This document shows, piece by piece, positions 48,886-60,555 of a DNA stretch of 64,000 nucleotides. Under the pieces are notes generated by a model, which worked only from the letters and a program-made list of their open reading frames with translations, had not been told where the DNA came from and searched no databases. The position numbers and the translations under genes were made by a program. How positions within the stretch are numbered: position 1 is the stretch's first letter; the number at the start of each line of letters is the position of its first letter. The stretch covers positions 59,429,501 to 59,493,500 of the forward strand of contig CP142458.1 of NCBI GenBank assembly GCA_038049695.1, in the 5' to 3' direction. Source of the DNA: Cinnamomum chago (Eukaryota > Streptophyta > Magnoliopsida > Laurales > Lauraceae).

Positions 48886-49675
48886 GTTTGCCTTCTATCA
48901 ATTGACCCCTGTTTAAATTAAATTGATTTCATTTTGCATGGACCCACATTTTTATAATGTAACAACTGTAATCAAGAAAGCAATACTTATTGTGGCAACT
49001 TATCATATATGATGCAGACACCTTCTATCATGGAGAATATTTTTCTTTTTCCTGTAATTGTAATGGATATATTTTATTGAAACTTTTGTAATGTTTTGAA
49101 TGCAATTAATATAAGACTTTCTTTTTTTATTTGTAATTTTAATTGATGGTAGTAGTTGTATATATTTAGGCTTTGTTATTTGTAATTTTAATTGATGGCA
49201 GTAGTTGTATATACTCAGGTACAGGTACAGGTATAAAAAAGGGAAAATCTTAAGAAAATACGGATTTTTTTAAAAAGAAAAAAAAGCCAGTGGCGGTCGC
49301 TAAAAGTACTTTTAGCCGTCGCTAATAGTTTCAAAAATTAAAAAAATAATAAAAATTAAAAAAAAAAATAATGTATTAGCGACCGCCAGATGAGTATTAG
49401 CGACCGCTAATACTTAAAAAAAAAAAAAAAAAAAATTCAAAAAAATGAGGCATTAGCGACCGCTATATGTAGTATTAGCGACCGCCATGGCGGTCGCTAA
49501 AAGTCCAAAAAAAAATTTTAAAATTTACATCGCGGTCGCAAAAAATATTAATACCTTTAGCGATGAGGTTTTCGCGGCCGGCGCTTGGCGGTCGCTAAAG
49601 AGTATTAGCGACCGCCAATTGACTTTTAGCGACGGCAAGTGGCGGCCGCTAAAAGTCAATTTTCTAGTAGTGGTA

Positions 49676-51229
49676 GGGAGGAGTTGGTAATGATGATGAA
49701 GTTTTCGTCTTCCACAGAGATGCTACACTTGGAAAAAGAAAGAGAAAAACAAAAGAATGGGATGGAAGTTTAATTACAAATTTTGATTGCCACCATGCAG
49801 CAACATAATGGAGCCAACATCCAGGAGATGAATGATTTGTTCCAGCAGGGTTGTGCAATATATGAAAAGTATATGAGCAAAACACCATAAATAATTGAAT
49901 GGGTTGGATTGCTTGATCAGTATGCTTTGCACACCGCGCACCAACATAATGGACCCAAGACCCAGGAGATGAATGATTTGGCCCAGCAGGCCCCATGTCA
50001 TGTATGACAGTGGTGATGATTACTATGTGGATCTCAACAGGCCTCCAATTACCTGAACCCCAAAAAAAAAGAGACATAACCAGATTGATCATCTGGTCCT
50101 GGGTCCGACCCGGTGTAGTCCCAAATATCTGATTGATGTGTAATATATTTATCTGTAAATATATGCTAACGACAAGTAATTAAGGCCATCAAATGGTGCA
50201 GATGACTGGTCTGAGTACTCATATTTTTGCCTGATTTGTGCTAGCTAGGTTTACTCATGTCCAGAGAGGTTTGTATAGATTTAGCTGTTAAGTTTAATGT
50301 TACTTCTTCTAGTGCTCTGTTGAGTGATTCAACTCTGATCTAAGCTTCTTTGATAAGTTTGGGCTTTTGTTGGTGTTTCTGTGTGTGACTCGATGTGGTC
50401 TATGTTGTTTGTTGTTTGCTTTGATTTTATATCTTAATGAACTCTATTTACAAAAAAACGAAAAAAAAAATTAAATAAATAAGAATCAGCAAAACCCCAC
50501 TCTGGCCACCGGTCTTACCCACAATGACACAGTTCAACCCTGGCATTGGCAAAAGATGAAAGCTCTATGAGAATTCTCCTGCATACTAATTGCTGAGTGC
50601 ATGTGTTGGATTTGCATTACACAAAAACCTAATCATGAAAAAGGGTGGGAAGATCAAATGATATTTGGAGATCATGCAATGTGACCGGGCACACCTGTAC
50701 CCGCATTCCTATTCAATGCATTATGGCTGCTGTTTGATGACACAAGCATTCAAACAAGAAAAGGTTCAACTGTCACCCATATCATTATTAGTGTTATCAT
50801 CATACATGATATGGGTAAGACTTAAAAGATTCCATCATAATCTCTAACAAAGGAAGATTCTAACAACTAGGTGGTCATGGGCCGGGCAAGGCTGAGCCTA
50901 GCCTAGATTAAACTGAATTTGGCCAGAATTTTTGTTTCAGTCGACCGCGGTCCGGCCGGCTAGCTTTAGGAGTAGCCTTTGGTTTGATATCCTTCCAAGT
51001 AGACCCCATGGCTAAGGGTTAAAAACCGCTGCTTGGATACCCAAAAAACCCAAATAAAAAAAAAAAAAAAAAAACCCATCATGGGTCCAATATTTAAACC
51101 CATTTTTAATTCGGGTCTGGTTTTGTTTCCATAGATTTCATGCTTGACAACTTGGTTACCTGATGCCACTGCCATATATTAATAACAGTTATGATAAAAT
51201 GGAATGTGATTTTTATTGTGAATACTCTT
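49676..51229. other. Non-coding part of element C with diverged duplication and LINE relic
   Basis: Two diverged copies of about 90 bp (49790 and 49937; both with CCAGGAGATGAATGATTTG) are present. 50220-50470 looks like a LINE 3' end (TATATCTTAATGAACTC followed by an A-rich tail). No gene was found. Confidence 0.45.
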
Positions 51230-51235
51230 GATGTC

Positions 51236-51380
51236 TTTGGTTTCCATTCAATGTATTATTGTTAAGGAATGCATGTCATCACTGTCAGACTCCATCCTCC
51301 TAAAGATTTTGGTCTGGGCTTTTGAATTCTCCAGAGGCCTTAGACAAGGAGATTCTTTATCCTATGCCAATGCATTATTG
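51236..51380 (+). pseudogene. LINE reverse-transcriptase relic
   Basis: The frame WAFEFSRGLRQGDSLSYANA matches the conserved S-R-G-L-R-Q-G-D-P-L-S motif of plant L1-type reverse transcriptases. The frame is open for only about 60 codons and no other RT motif was found. Confidence 0.6.
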
Positions 51381-51718
51381 GGGCTGAAGTTCTACCCATT
51401 TTCTGGTTATGGTTCAAAGTAATTGCTAGAAGCCCAAGTGCTACCCATGTGTTTTGAGGTGAACACTAGTTTCATTTTCATTAATACTTCAGTAAGTGAC
51501 ATTATAAGGGACTTGAGGACACTTTAGACGAATATTGCAAGGCTTTTGGATGGTTAGTTTTGGATTCGATAAATCAGACTTCTATTATAGTAAAGGTGCG
51601 CGTAATAGAAGATGTAGTACTAGCTAGTTTTCTTACACAAAAGAATGAGTAAAAGTTCCTTAGCTAGTTTTCTTACACTAATGACTACACTAACTTGCTT
51701 TTCCTCGAAACAGGTTAT

Positions 51719-51832
51719 GGAGTTGGCCAGCATAAAGACATACACCACCAAAGAAATAGATAAGATCCAACTCGAGTTTATCGACTTCATCCAAGGATTT
51801 CTTCCTTTATAAAGGTATACCTAGGAGTTCAA
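51719..51832 (+). pseudogene. Candidate exon, unrecognised
   Basis: After an acceptor-like TTTTCCTCGAAACAG the frame VMELASIKTYTTKEIDKIQL then EFIDFIQGFLPL runs to TAA. It looks coding-like but short. The family is not recognised. It lies inside element C. Confidence 0.25.
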
Positions 51833-52046
51833 TTTGTATAGTTGAGAAGATTTCATAGTAAGGCTTAGTGACGATACACTTAATTTAATGTGCATTTCAG
51901 TTTTTAGGCTTAGTGACTACCTGTTTCTTCATCGGACTATCATCAATGTGAATTGATTCATGCATTTTTGTCTGCATCATGCACTTGGGTAGGTGGAGTT
52001 TTTTAGTTCATGATGCATTTCACACTTCATCACATATCATTAGGAA

Positions 52047-52067
52047 GGGGGGGGGGGGGGGGGGGGG
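52047..52067 (+). repeat. Run of 21 G
   Basis: It is an uninterrupted homopolymer. It could form a G-quadruplex, or its length may reflect sequencing or assembly error. Confidence 0.9.
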
Positions 52068-53275
52068 ACTGTCGACTGTGATTAACTTGCATAGTTTTTA
52101 GTACGTTAATGCTTATTGGGTGTTAGTTGTAGATGGTGATAGGAATACTAGGTCATCATATTAGTGAATTATTGATTGCTCCTAGTTTGCTTGCTACTAT
52201 TATCTTCTGACATGTGAACTGCTAGTGTTTTAATTGCTCTTTCTCTAGTGACAAAATGTTTTCTCTTTAACATGAATCCTTGATATTGTTGGTTAAACTC
52301 TCATTCTTACTTGATTATATTATTGATACATAGTCAAATTGTTATTATTTTGTAGGTGAATGAAGAACTTAATTAAACGGAGATGGAATGCCTTTTGCTA
52401 AGTGGATCTACTAATTAGGTTAAGTTAATTTTGGTTAGTTAGGGATTTCCGGAAATTGTTTACAATGTAGCTTGCCTTTTTTTGGATGCTTTTGTGAAGG
52501 TTTTGGATTATGTCGTGATGCTTTGGTTACAAATTCGAAGGTTAATGTAAATAGTTTGGATTATGGATGGATTCAAATTGGCTATGTTTTGAATAGTTTG
52601 TTTGATTCAGTGCGTGGACGAGCAAGTACGTTCCTTAATGTGAATGGTGATTAATTTCCAATTAATGAAATGGTTCTTATTGAATGTTGCTATCTATATT
52701 TTTTTGCATCTTTTGTAAGGCAGGTTTAGTGATTTGAAAGTGTATCCATACTGCAGCATGTTATTAGTAATGTATATATTGCATTTTTATTTAAAAAAAA
52801 AATTGAAAGTATCTCGCTTCTATGGAAACTGTCACAACTGATGACTACTTGTGTCACTTTTGGTCCGAAAACAACATATTGATCACTGCTTTTGAAAAGG
52901 GAGACAACAAAGTTATCGAATTGTGACGCTTTTAAGTTATTTCAGTGTCACTTTTGGGTTTAAAGTGACACAAGTAACCATTTTTTTATGTCACTTTGAT
53001 AACAGAAACTGACACAACAAATGTATTTCTTGAGACACTTTTACGAACTTTTAGTGACGCCGGCAGATAAGACGCTTGCATAGTAATCAGAAAAGCGACA
53101 CAAACCACTTTTTAAGACACTTTAAAAGTGACTCATTAAGACATTTTTTTTGTAGTTACTGGACCCAACTCAAAATTTGAAAGATCTTATCACTCATGTG
53201 CTTTTGGTATATGGAATATGTATTTTCAACTCAACCCACAATAAGCTCGTGATAAGCAAATTGATAGTCACTTAC

Positions 53276-53471
53276 ATCAATGATGGCAGAATCAGGAAAC
53301 ACCTATCTGCCGACGGATCCTCATGGCAAGAGCTGCAGGCATTCCAACCGGAATGATGTAGTTCATCACCAATATAAGGCACAGGTGTTCTATGAATTAC
53401 TTTTGAATAGGTAGGTGAGCTTGGATCAACATCAAGTGTGGCCAAGTAATCGGCCTTCTCTATTCCTGTTC
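53276..53471 (-). pseudogene. Selenium-binding protein (methanethiol oxidase family) exon fragment
   Basis: The 196-bp exon has an acceptor TATTCTAACAG and a donor GAT|GTAAGTG. It encodes [40 protein letters not shown] and [19 protein letters not shown], then LILPSL. This is the N-terminal part of plant selenium-binding protein 1, including the conserved CSSC motif. Neighbouring exons are absent. Part of it is repeated at about 53630-53735 (GGTGAACTTGGATCAACATC), giving a broken second copy. It is an isolated fragment 115 bp right of CACTA element C. Confidence 0.85.
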
Positions 53472-55422
53472 CTGTTAGAATATAAACATGAGCACTGCTG
53501 TACATCAAAAGCATGGCAACCAAGCCATGACTCCATTTCTCCACAGCCAAGACTCTTTACATATGTGTGTGCTGTGCATTTTGTGTGCGTGATTCATTTC
53601 ACTTTCATAGTTATATGAATTACTTTTCAATTAAGTAGGTGAACTTGGATCAACATCAATTGTAGCCAAGTAATCGGGCCTTTCTTTATTCCTGTTCAAT
53701 AAACATGGGCACTGATGTACAGGAACAAAGATAAGACCTCATTTCTTAACATCCAAGATACTTTACATATATGCACATTCCCATACATGCTATTCATTTC
53801 AGTTTCATGTTTCTTGGCTTCTCACACAAAACAGTTGACACTTCCAATTATACAAAACCATCTAATACAATTTTTTCCCTTTCTTAAACACTTAAAAATA
53901 CCTACTTGTCATTGCAAAATTTGTCCAATAAAACTTTTTACAATAATCAACATAATAAGAAATATATAAGCATTTCAAATATGATAGATTTGATACAATG
54001 ACTTCATTAAAAATACCAAGTATCCACTTAATTACAATCTCAGTATCCTATTTGTAAAAATACCAAGTATCCACTTACAATCTCAGTATCCTATTTGAAA
54101 CAAGTTAATCATTTCAACTAAGTCATTTCATGTGAAACATTTAACCCATTATGTTAATTTCTTTTTGATGAAATTGTGTGATGTTTCTAATCTTCCTTTC
54201 ATAATAACCTACTGAACTCAAAAGATAATCTTTCTTCCATAATAACCTACTGAACTCAAAAGATCTCGTATAATAAGGGTTTTTACAATACGGAATAGAA
54301 GTATAAGAAGATGGTTTCAAATTTCGCAGAGGAAGAAGGATGTTGTTAACTGAGAAGAGGGTTAAGAGTTTTTTCTTGGGTAGAAGCTGATGTACAATGA
54401 GTGCTATGTTGGGTTTCATTAATATGCAATTTTTGTCTTATCCCCCTTGAATGTTGGGGCAGAACTGTAGAAGAAACAATATCTGAGTTTGGGTACTCTC
54501 AGAATTTCTTGATTTCTTTGATTTGGGATAGTAGGTCTCTTCTTATCACTGTTAATTGATTTTTATTTATTTTTCAAGTTTTGTAATGTTTCAATATTGC
54601 CTTTTATCATTGGACACTCGCTTGGATCTGGCAAGGGTTATGAGAATTTTGGGTTCTAGTCTACTTGGCCTCCTTCTAGTTGGGTATCTCTAGTATGGGC
54701 TCAGTGACTTGTTTGGGTGGCTTAATGCCTCTTCGCTTAATTGCTTTTATGTGTGTTGGGGGTGCTAGCTTCCTAATTTTGTAGTTTGGCACAATGCATG
54801 TTGAAATAAGGATAAAAGATGTATGATTTAGGCAGTGGTAAAGTTTTTGGTCAACATATTATTCTCCAAATATCTCCCCCTTTTTATAGAGGGAGATGCA
54901 CTTCACTTTGAGGAATGTCATTTACTTTAGATACATCTTCAATCAGCTTCGAGCTGTACAAGATCTGGGAACGCTTGTTTGTGCCAATCCACTTGGACAC
55001 TGAAATTCGTAGGGTCCGAAGCTCTAACACTAATTGATGTAGGATCAGGCCACTATGGCTGTGCCAATCTGATTGAACACTGAAACTAATATGGTGAGAT
55101 GGACGTGCTCCTAAATGTCAAATTTTTAGGTGAAGGTTGAAAGATGATCTGTGATTCAACATCCTAGATCAAGCCCACAAAGCAAAGAAATCCATAATTG
55201 GAGAAAAATTCATAAGGAAAGAACTAGATGAAAGCCTCTTTCTTTTTTTTTTTAAAGAATAAAACAAGAGAGAATAAAACGATTACTCTTTTTTTTTAAG
55301 GTAATAATCACTCTTATTTGTGGTAAAGGGAAGTGGATGACCAACCTAGTAAACTCCCTTTCAGAATTTCTTGACAACTTTAATATCCCTGAGATTATCA
55401 GATTTTTGTCCTTTTTCTTCAG
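53472..55422. other. Intergenic with short tandem duplications
   Basis: Includes the partial second copy of the selenium-binding exon (53630-53735). Small tandem duplications lie at 54012-54100 (ATACCAAGTATCCACTTA) and 54197-54263 (ATAACCTACTGAACTCAAAA). Nothing else is supported. Confidence 0.55.
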
Positions 55423-56820
55423 GATTACACTCTTGTCTGCAGTATGGATAGTCATAAGTCAGTAGTATCTTCTCTAGCTGTATGTAATGGCATTCTTTAT
55501 AGTGGAAGTTGGGATGGAACGGTTCGGTTATGGTTGCTTAGCGATCATAGTCCTTTGGCTGTAGTGGAGGACGAATCATCTGGAAATATTTCCTCCGTTC
55601 TATCACTTTCAGTGGACCGCCTTATGCTTGTTGCTTCTTATGAGAATGGAAATGTGAAGGTTTGTGATGCTTTGCACCTTTCCTTTTTCTGTCTCATTTG
55701 CATTTTCATGTTTTTTCTCCTAGAGAGAATTATTCTTCAGCTTGTGCTTTTGTGTTTTTCCCCCCAACAAATCATCCCAAAATTCGAGAACAAGGGTGAA
55801 ATGCACCAAGATTTGTGGGTGTGATTGTTGTTTCTGGTAGGATTCTTGTGGTGGGTCAAGGCGAGGGGATATCACTATTTTATCCAAGTAAAATACCTTT
55901 TTCCATATGTTGATAGTTTTCTTAATCATAAACGTACTTCATCTGGTTTTCCTTGTTTCAGATGTGGAAGAATGATGTGCTTGTTAGCTCAACGCGAACT
56001 TTTGATGGTGCTATATTTGCCCTTGAAAAGGTTGGGAAGTGTCTGTTTATGGGAGGTTGGAATAAGATAGTTGAGATATAGGTTGGTTTGGTTGCGCATT
56101 GTTGAGGTCAACGTCCACCATCGCTCCTGAGCGGTCATAATTGTGGTTGAGCACTCAACCTCACCATAAAACTATTGTTGTGCCGTTTCCTATCACCAAT
56201 TGGTTTTGGGATAAGTGGTAGCTCAATAGGGTGTAAAATCCTACAAGTGGTATCAGAGCCTGGTAGGTCGGGTGTTCGAAACACGGGACACGCGCATTGA
56301 GCGTTCATAGCAGGAGTCGCGGCGGGTGTGACATTGAGGGAGGGATTGTTGAGGTCAACGTCCACCCTTGCTCCTGAGCGGTCATAATTGTGGTCGAGCA
56401 CTCACCCTCACCATAAAACTATTGTTGTGCCGTTTCCTATTACCAATTGGTTTTGGGATAAGTGGTAGCTCAATAGGGTGCAAGATCCTACACGCATTCT
56501 AATGCTTTCTTGTGTTCATCAATCATATACCGGTTCCTAGGTACTTACATTGAAAGGTCAAAAAAATTTTCCCTGTCCCCTAAAGTGGTAGCCTTTCAAC
56601 TTATTCATAAACTTTTCCATATCCTTGAAGCAATCTTGCATGTCAATCACCTGTCTGATTACAGTTTTCTTACATGGATTTTGATTTGTAGGAGATGTCA
56701 GAGGATGAGTTTCAAGTGGACATGAGATCAGTTGGGACTATTACTTGCGATTCTGTAATAACTGCTTCGTTACATTGGCTGGGAAAGCTCTTTGTAGGAC
56801 TCTCAGACAGGGTTATCAAG
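55423..56820 (+). pseudogene. WD40-repeat protein fragment, three exons, premature stop
   Basis: Exons 55423-55659, 55962-56081 and 56692-56820 have GT-AG borders and all are phase 0. They encode about 160 residues with WD40 features: SLAVCNGILYSGSWDGTVRL then W, a second blade VKMWKNDVLVSSTRTFDGAI, and LFMGGWNKIVEI. The third exon has VITASLHWLGKLFVGLSDRV then IK. The last codon of exon 2 is TAG (56079-56081), probably a mutated CAG, so translation would stop there. N-terminal and C-terminal exons are not present. A complete TRIM (56100-56492) sits in the second intron. The specific WD40 family is not certain. Confidence 0.75.
56100..56492 (+). mobile_element. Complete TRIM retrotransposon, 393 bp
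   Basis: The two 146-bp LTRs (56100-56245 and 56347-56492; TGTTGAGGTC...CCTACA) differ at about 7 sites. The initiator-Met primer site TGGTATCAGAGCC is at 56248-56260 and the polypurine stretch GAGGGAGGGAT is just before the 3' LTR. The 5-bp duplication CGCAT lies at 56095-56099 and 56493-56497. The 100-bp interior has no coding capacity. It lies in an intron of the WD40 fragment. Confidence 0.95.
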
Positions 56821-58804
56821 GTACCCTTTTGACTCTATATTTTGGCTGATGTTCATAAGGATTCCTCTTGAATGGTGAGTGTTCCTTGTGTATCTGTAAT
56901 GCAAGCATGTTGAAGTCTGGAGTTGGTGACATTTCATAGTCAAACTTAGAGGGCCTGTTTGCTAGCAAAAAAATGCATGCCTTAGGCTTCTCGTGTTTCG
57001 TAAGTATTTTATGAGTGAGAAAATTAGGCGGAACCCACAAGGTTCAGAAGTTCTTAAAGCTTGGTTGAAATCTCGAAAAGAAATTTTTCATTGTTCAGCA
57101 GGGTTTCATTTTTCACAAATAGCGGTTGGTGGCGAACTCATTCTATCCTCTTATGATGGTTATTTTTCTCTCCCAATGATGATTCAAACTGAAAATGGCT
57201 CTTCATATTTAAGAGATTTCTTTGCTAGGGAAACGACCCTCGAGCATTGAAAAAAAAAAGGAACAAGAGAAAAAAAGGACACCCTTAAGTTGTTGCAATT
57301 ATGAAATCAATCTCCTTCACCCCTCCTTGTATTCTTCAGCTCTTAAATAATCTTAAAGAAGATCCTTTAAACAAGAATTCCTATGAATTATATGAAAACA
57401 AACAACTACCAAAATTCATCCTGTATGTAGGTTCATTTGTAATTCATCCTATGCACGGGCTTAATCACAGCACACAAGCTTATAGCTCATCCATACAATA
57501 TCAATCCCAGACAGTGCTTGGAATGTTGACATATGCATTCTGGAGGTATTTCTTAAAGAAAAATATCTAAAGTTGTAACAAGAAGGAGGAGGAAAAGTAA
57601 AGAAAAGAAAAGCAATCTTATTGCAATAATTGTACATAAGGGGATTAAAAGGTCAAGCTGGACAGAGCTTGACTTTGATCTCAACTGCCTGCCTGATTCA
57701 CTGTTGCAGCTCAGCCTTGTTTCCCTTTTTATCAAGCTTGAGCTTGGCCTGTTTTCCCTTTGCTGTTTTGAGCTTGATTATAAACATGCAGAGCTTCAAG
57801 CTGGGCTTGATTTGCTTTTGAGCCAAATGGAGCTTATATATCTTCAAGTTAGTGGCTTTTCAAGGAATAATCGAAGATATTTGTAGCAGTGGTGTTATCA
57901 GGATCGATCAGGATTTAGCCCATAATCTCAATTATCACTCAAATAATTCCCCTATGGTGTCTCGAACCTTTCACATGTTTCAGGTTGGTTTTAGTGAAGT
58001 ATGCGTTGTACCTTTTGAGTCCATAAAAGTTTAACATGTTTTGGACCAGTTCATTCATCTAGGGTCAGCTTGGTCAGTTCTACGTCTCCACTCATCCCTT
58101 TTCAAGGTTAAGTTGTGCGGCACTCTGCAATTTAACATGTTGCGTCTTTTTACTTCATCCCTAGTATTCACTGGTTTCCCCAGTATGCTGTACTTGGACT
58201 TGTGATGCCCAAACACAGGTCAGGGGATCTAGAATCTAGACATGATTATGCACTTTTAGAAATCCAAGATAAAAATAAGGATGTGAGTATCCTGCCCATA
58301 ACATAATACTTTTTCATACTAATATCCTTTTAACAGTATTATTTTCTTATTTAGAACATCCCTAATAAATGAAAATATTCACTTTGTACATTCTTTTCTA
58401 ACATTTTATTGTTGAAAAGCAGGAAAACAGAAATAATATATGAAACAATGAACCCAGGATTGTACATAAGTATCAGTGCACTACTTCATTTTGTTAATCT
58501 TATATTGCAGATATGATTATGTATTGTGCAGGATCAAGCTTCTGTAATAATAAATGCCTTGAAAGTCCATGGTTGCCAACCAACCAATTCCCTCTGCAGA
58601 GGTTATTAACAAAAGAGCTACAATCTATTTGGATGCTAATGTACACGGTTTCTAAAACACAAGAATGAATTCCATAATTTGGGATTTGCTGAGATTAAAG
58701 TGATCATCTGAAATCATGGTGGTGTTTGTGATTCAATATTATTTTTTGTTGTATTATGATTATGTTGATCAAATATCATCAAGAGAGAGAAAGAGAGATC
58801 AAAC
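56821..58804. other. Non-coding region
   Basis: No gene or RNA was recognised. A short segment at 58575-58615 (CCAATTCCCTCTGCAGAGG) resembles, on the plus strand, the start of the minus-strand MATE fragment at about 59095, suggesting an inverted duplication of a MATE gene piece. Confidence 0.45.
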
Positions 58805-59118
58805 CATATCATGGCACCAGAAGCTACAGACAGCTTTACAAACTCCCATAGCCCAAACTAGGCATCCATAGAGAAACCAGGCCATGTAAGAGGACACCTC
58901 CACAAAGTGTAAGCCAACAGCCACAAGGGTGAGATCCACCATGAGAAGTTGAGCACACAACTAGCCCCAGCAATGCCTAGGTTGAGCCAATATACAACCA
59001 CCCAGCTCATCACCACATGAACCAGAAAAGAGGCAGCTGACACATAGGCAATGACCGGGGTCCTCAGCCGGCAAAGCAAGAACCTATGCAGAGGGAATTG
59101 GATGGCATAGGAGAAATC
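58805..59118 (-). pseudogene. MATE (DETOXIFICATION) transporter exon fragment
   Basis: The frame runs SYAIQFPLHRFLLCRLRTPV, IAYVSAASFLVHVVMSWVVV, GIAGASCVLNFSWWI and WRCPLTWPGFSMDA. Then comes TAG (58858-58860), after which FGLWEFVKLSVASGAMIW continues in the same frame to a donor-like ATG|GTTTG. This is the mid-domain of plant MATE antiporters, which export metabolites or xenobiotics. One exon only, with an internal stop: a gene fragment, possibly carried by the CACTA element that ends at 60555. Confidence 0.85.
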
Positions 59119-59205
59119 TTATTTGGCAGATAATTTGAAATCAGAAATTCACATGTGAGTTAATTTATCTCTCTCTTTTTTTCTAAAAAAAGATTATTTT
59201 TGCAG

Positions 59206-60027
59206 GAAAGAGTTGCTAGCTTGTATGAGGATAACCCTTCAATTGCAAAGAAAGATTTAGATCATGATGCAGTAGCCTTGGTATGTGCTGTAATTATATT
59301 TCTCATACATGATTTTATTAACCATCAAATATAGTGACGAAAACATACTATCACGAACATGGATTGACATTGATTTTTTTTTATACAGATTCTTGGTCGT
59401 GATAATCGTGGACGTGTAAAAGGCTTGGGCGACGAAGTTTCAAAGACCACCATCAAGTATTCAGATCCTTACAAGAAAGCATTATAAAAGGAACAGGAAT
59501 CACAAGTTATCCTACAAGCTCAAGTGGATAATTTGGACAGACGACTACTGGAAGTGGAGTCTAGGGATATAAGGCGTGAAATGGAGGGGATGTTTGCGTC
59601 CCTATCTCAAGCAAATACACAAATGCGGCCTTCTACCGAACGTGGAAGCTCCTCTCAGGTATTAATATATAATAGATTCCTTCTTAAATGTAATGAAATG
59701 TCTACATTGATATAATAAAAATTAATGTATTCCTAATGATGTATGTAGGGGAGCCAAAGTTCTCAGAGTCTAGCTGTACACTTGGACCAAACAATCACAC
59801 ACACAAGAGGCCCATCTTTGTGTGAGTTGCAGCACATGACAAAGAAAAACACAATTGCTTATGGAAGACTACAGGGTATGGAGTTACCGGAGGCAGGTTT
59901 CTACATGATTGTATTAGATGAGATTGTTGATGGGAATGTTGACTTGTTCGACGGGGAACGGAAGTTAGGAGATGTCATACTAGGAGATGTGCTTGATTGG
60001 CCTATAATTAGGACCATACTTTATTAG
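59206..60027 (+). pseudogene. CACTA TNP1-like accessory protein gene, decayed
   Basis: Three exons, 59206-59280, 59389-59658 and 59749-60027 (stop TAG), have GT-AG introns. Exon 1/2 encode ERVASLYEDNPSIAKKDLDH and ILGRDNRGRVKGLGDEVSKT, the G-R-x-R-G-V-x-G-x-G region typical of the En/Spm accessory (TNP1/TNPA-type, Transposase_23/24) proteins. A coiled coil follows. The C-terminal exon ends GDVILGDVLDWPIIRTILY. TAA at 59485-59487 interrupts exon 2, and the frame continues beyond it (KEQESQVILQAQVDNL...). TNP1-like proteins bind subterminal repeats and assist the TNP2 transposase. Upstream exons are missing. Confidence 0.75.
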
Positions 60028-60555
60028 TTTTCTATTATTACTTTTAGGTAAATGTTTTGAGGGTATAAGTTTGAGTAAATGTTGGATGATGGATATTGTT
60101 GGCCTATTTTTTTGGTTGATACTTGGATATTATATGGCTGCATGTGGTTTTGATGAATGAAATTATATTGTTATTTGGGTATTGTTTGGATGGCTAATAT
60201 GTGGATGTTTGAGATTTAGATGGTTGATGGATATGGTTGTTTGAATTCCTTAAATGGATTGTTATGGATACTAAATAGGTTTAATATTTGAAATATTATT
60301 TTTTTTCAGGAAAAATAGAAAAAACTACAGTCGTTGACTATCGTTTTTTATCTTAAACAAACACAACTTCAGTTAAAAAAAACGACAGACTATGAATGTC
60401 GTATTAGAAACTAAATTTTCCACAGCACTGGGCTGTGGTTTTTTCAAAATAAAAACCACATATGAGGACTGTCGTTTTCCAAAAGCTACACTCCAAATCG
60501 ACACACAAAAAACGACAGTCTGTGACTGTGGTTTTTTGGCTGTTTTGACGTAGTG
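60028..60555 (-). mobile_element. 3' end of a CACTA element (copy F)
   Basis: The element ends ...GACGTAGTG at 60555; on the minus strand this is CACTACGTCAAAACAGCC. Repeated AAAACGACAGTC / GACTGT(G/C)GTTTTT motifs in both orientations (60325-60540) are the subterminal repeats. The TNP1-like pseudogene precedes it. The matching 5' end was not found. The selenium-binding, WD40 and MATE fragments to the left may lie inside the same element. Confidence 0.8.

Larger units (their letters stand above)
40163..49672. mobile_element. CACTA element, copy D: multi-gene capture (Pack-CACTA-like), 9.5 kb
   Basis: The ends are CACTACTAGAGATTTG and (reverse complement) CACTACTAGAAAATTG, flanked by the duplication GTA (40160-40162 and 49673-49675). 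Subterminal GCGACCGCC / GGCGGTCGCTAA motifs repeat at 40195-40280 and 49290-49655. There is no transposase. The interior contains a leader-like segment, a palindromic MITE and fragments of several unrelated host genes with splice sites, described separately. Confidence 0.88.
38123..53157. mobile_element. CACTA-like element, copy C (15 kb, contains a second CACTA)
   Basis: The left end is CACTACAAAAAAGG. The right end (reverse complement) is AACTACAAAAAAAATG, with the outermost base changed. The 3-bp duplication ACT flanks it (38120-38122 and 53158-53160). Both ends carry matching subterminal motifs, TGTGTCGCTTTT and AGTGACAC, in both orientations (38150-38390 and 52830-53150). No transposase was seen. 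Between the ends lie leader-like and intron-like sequence (38690-40160), LINE relics and the nested CACTA at 40163-49672. Pairing of the two ends is inferred from their shared motifs and TSD. Confidence 0.75.
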
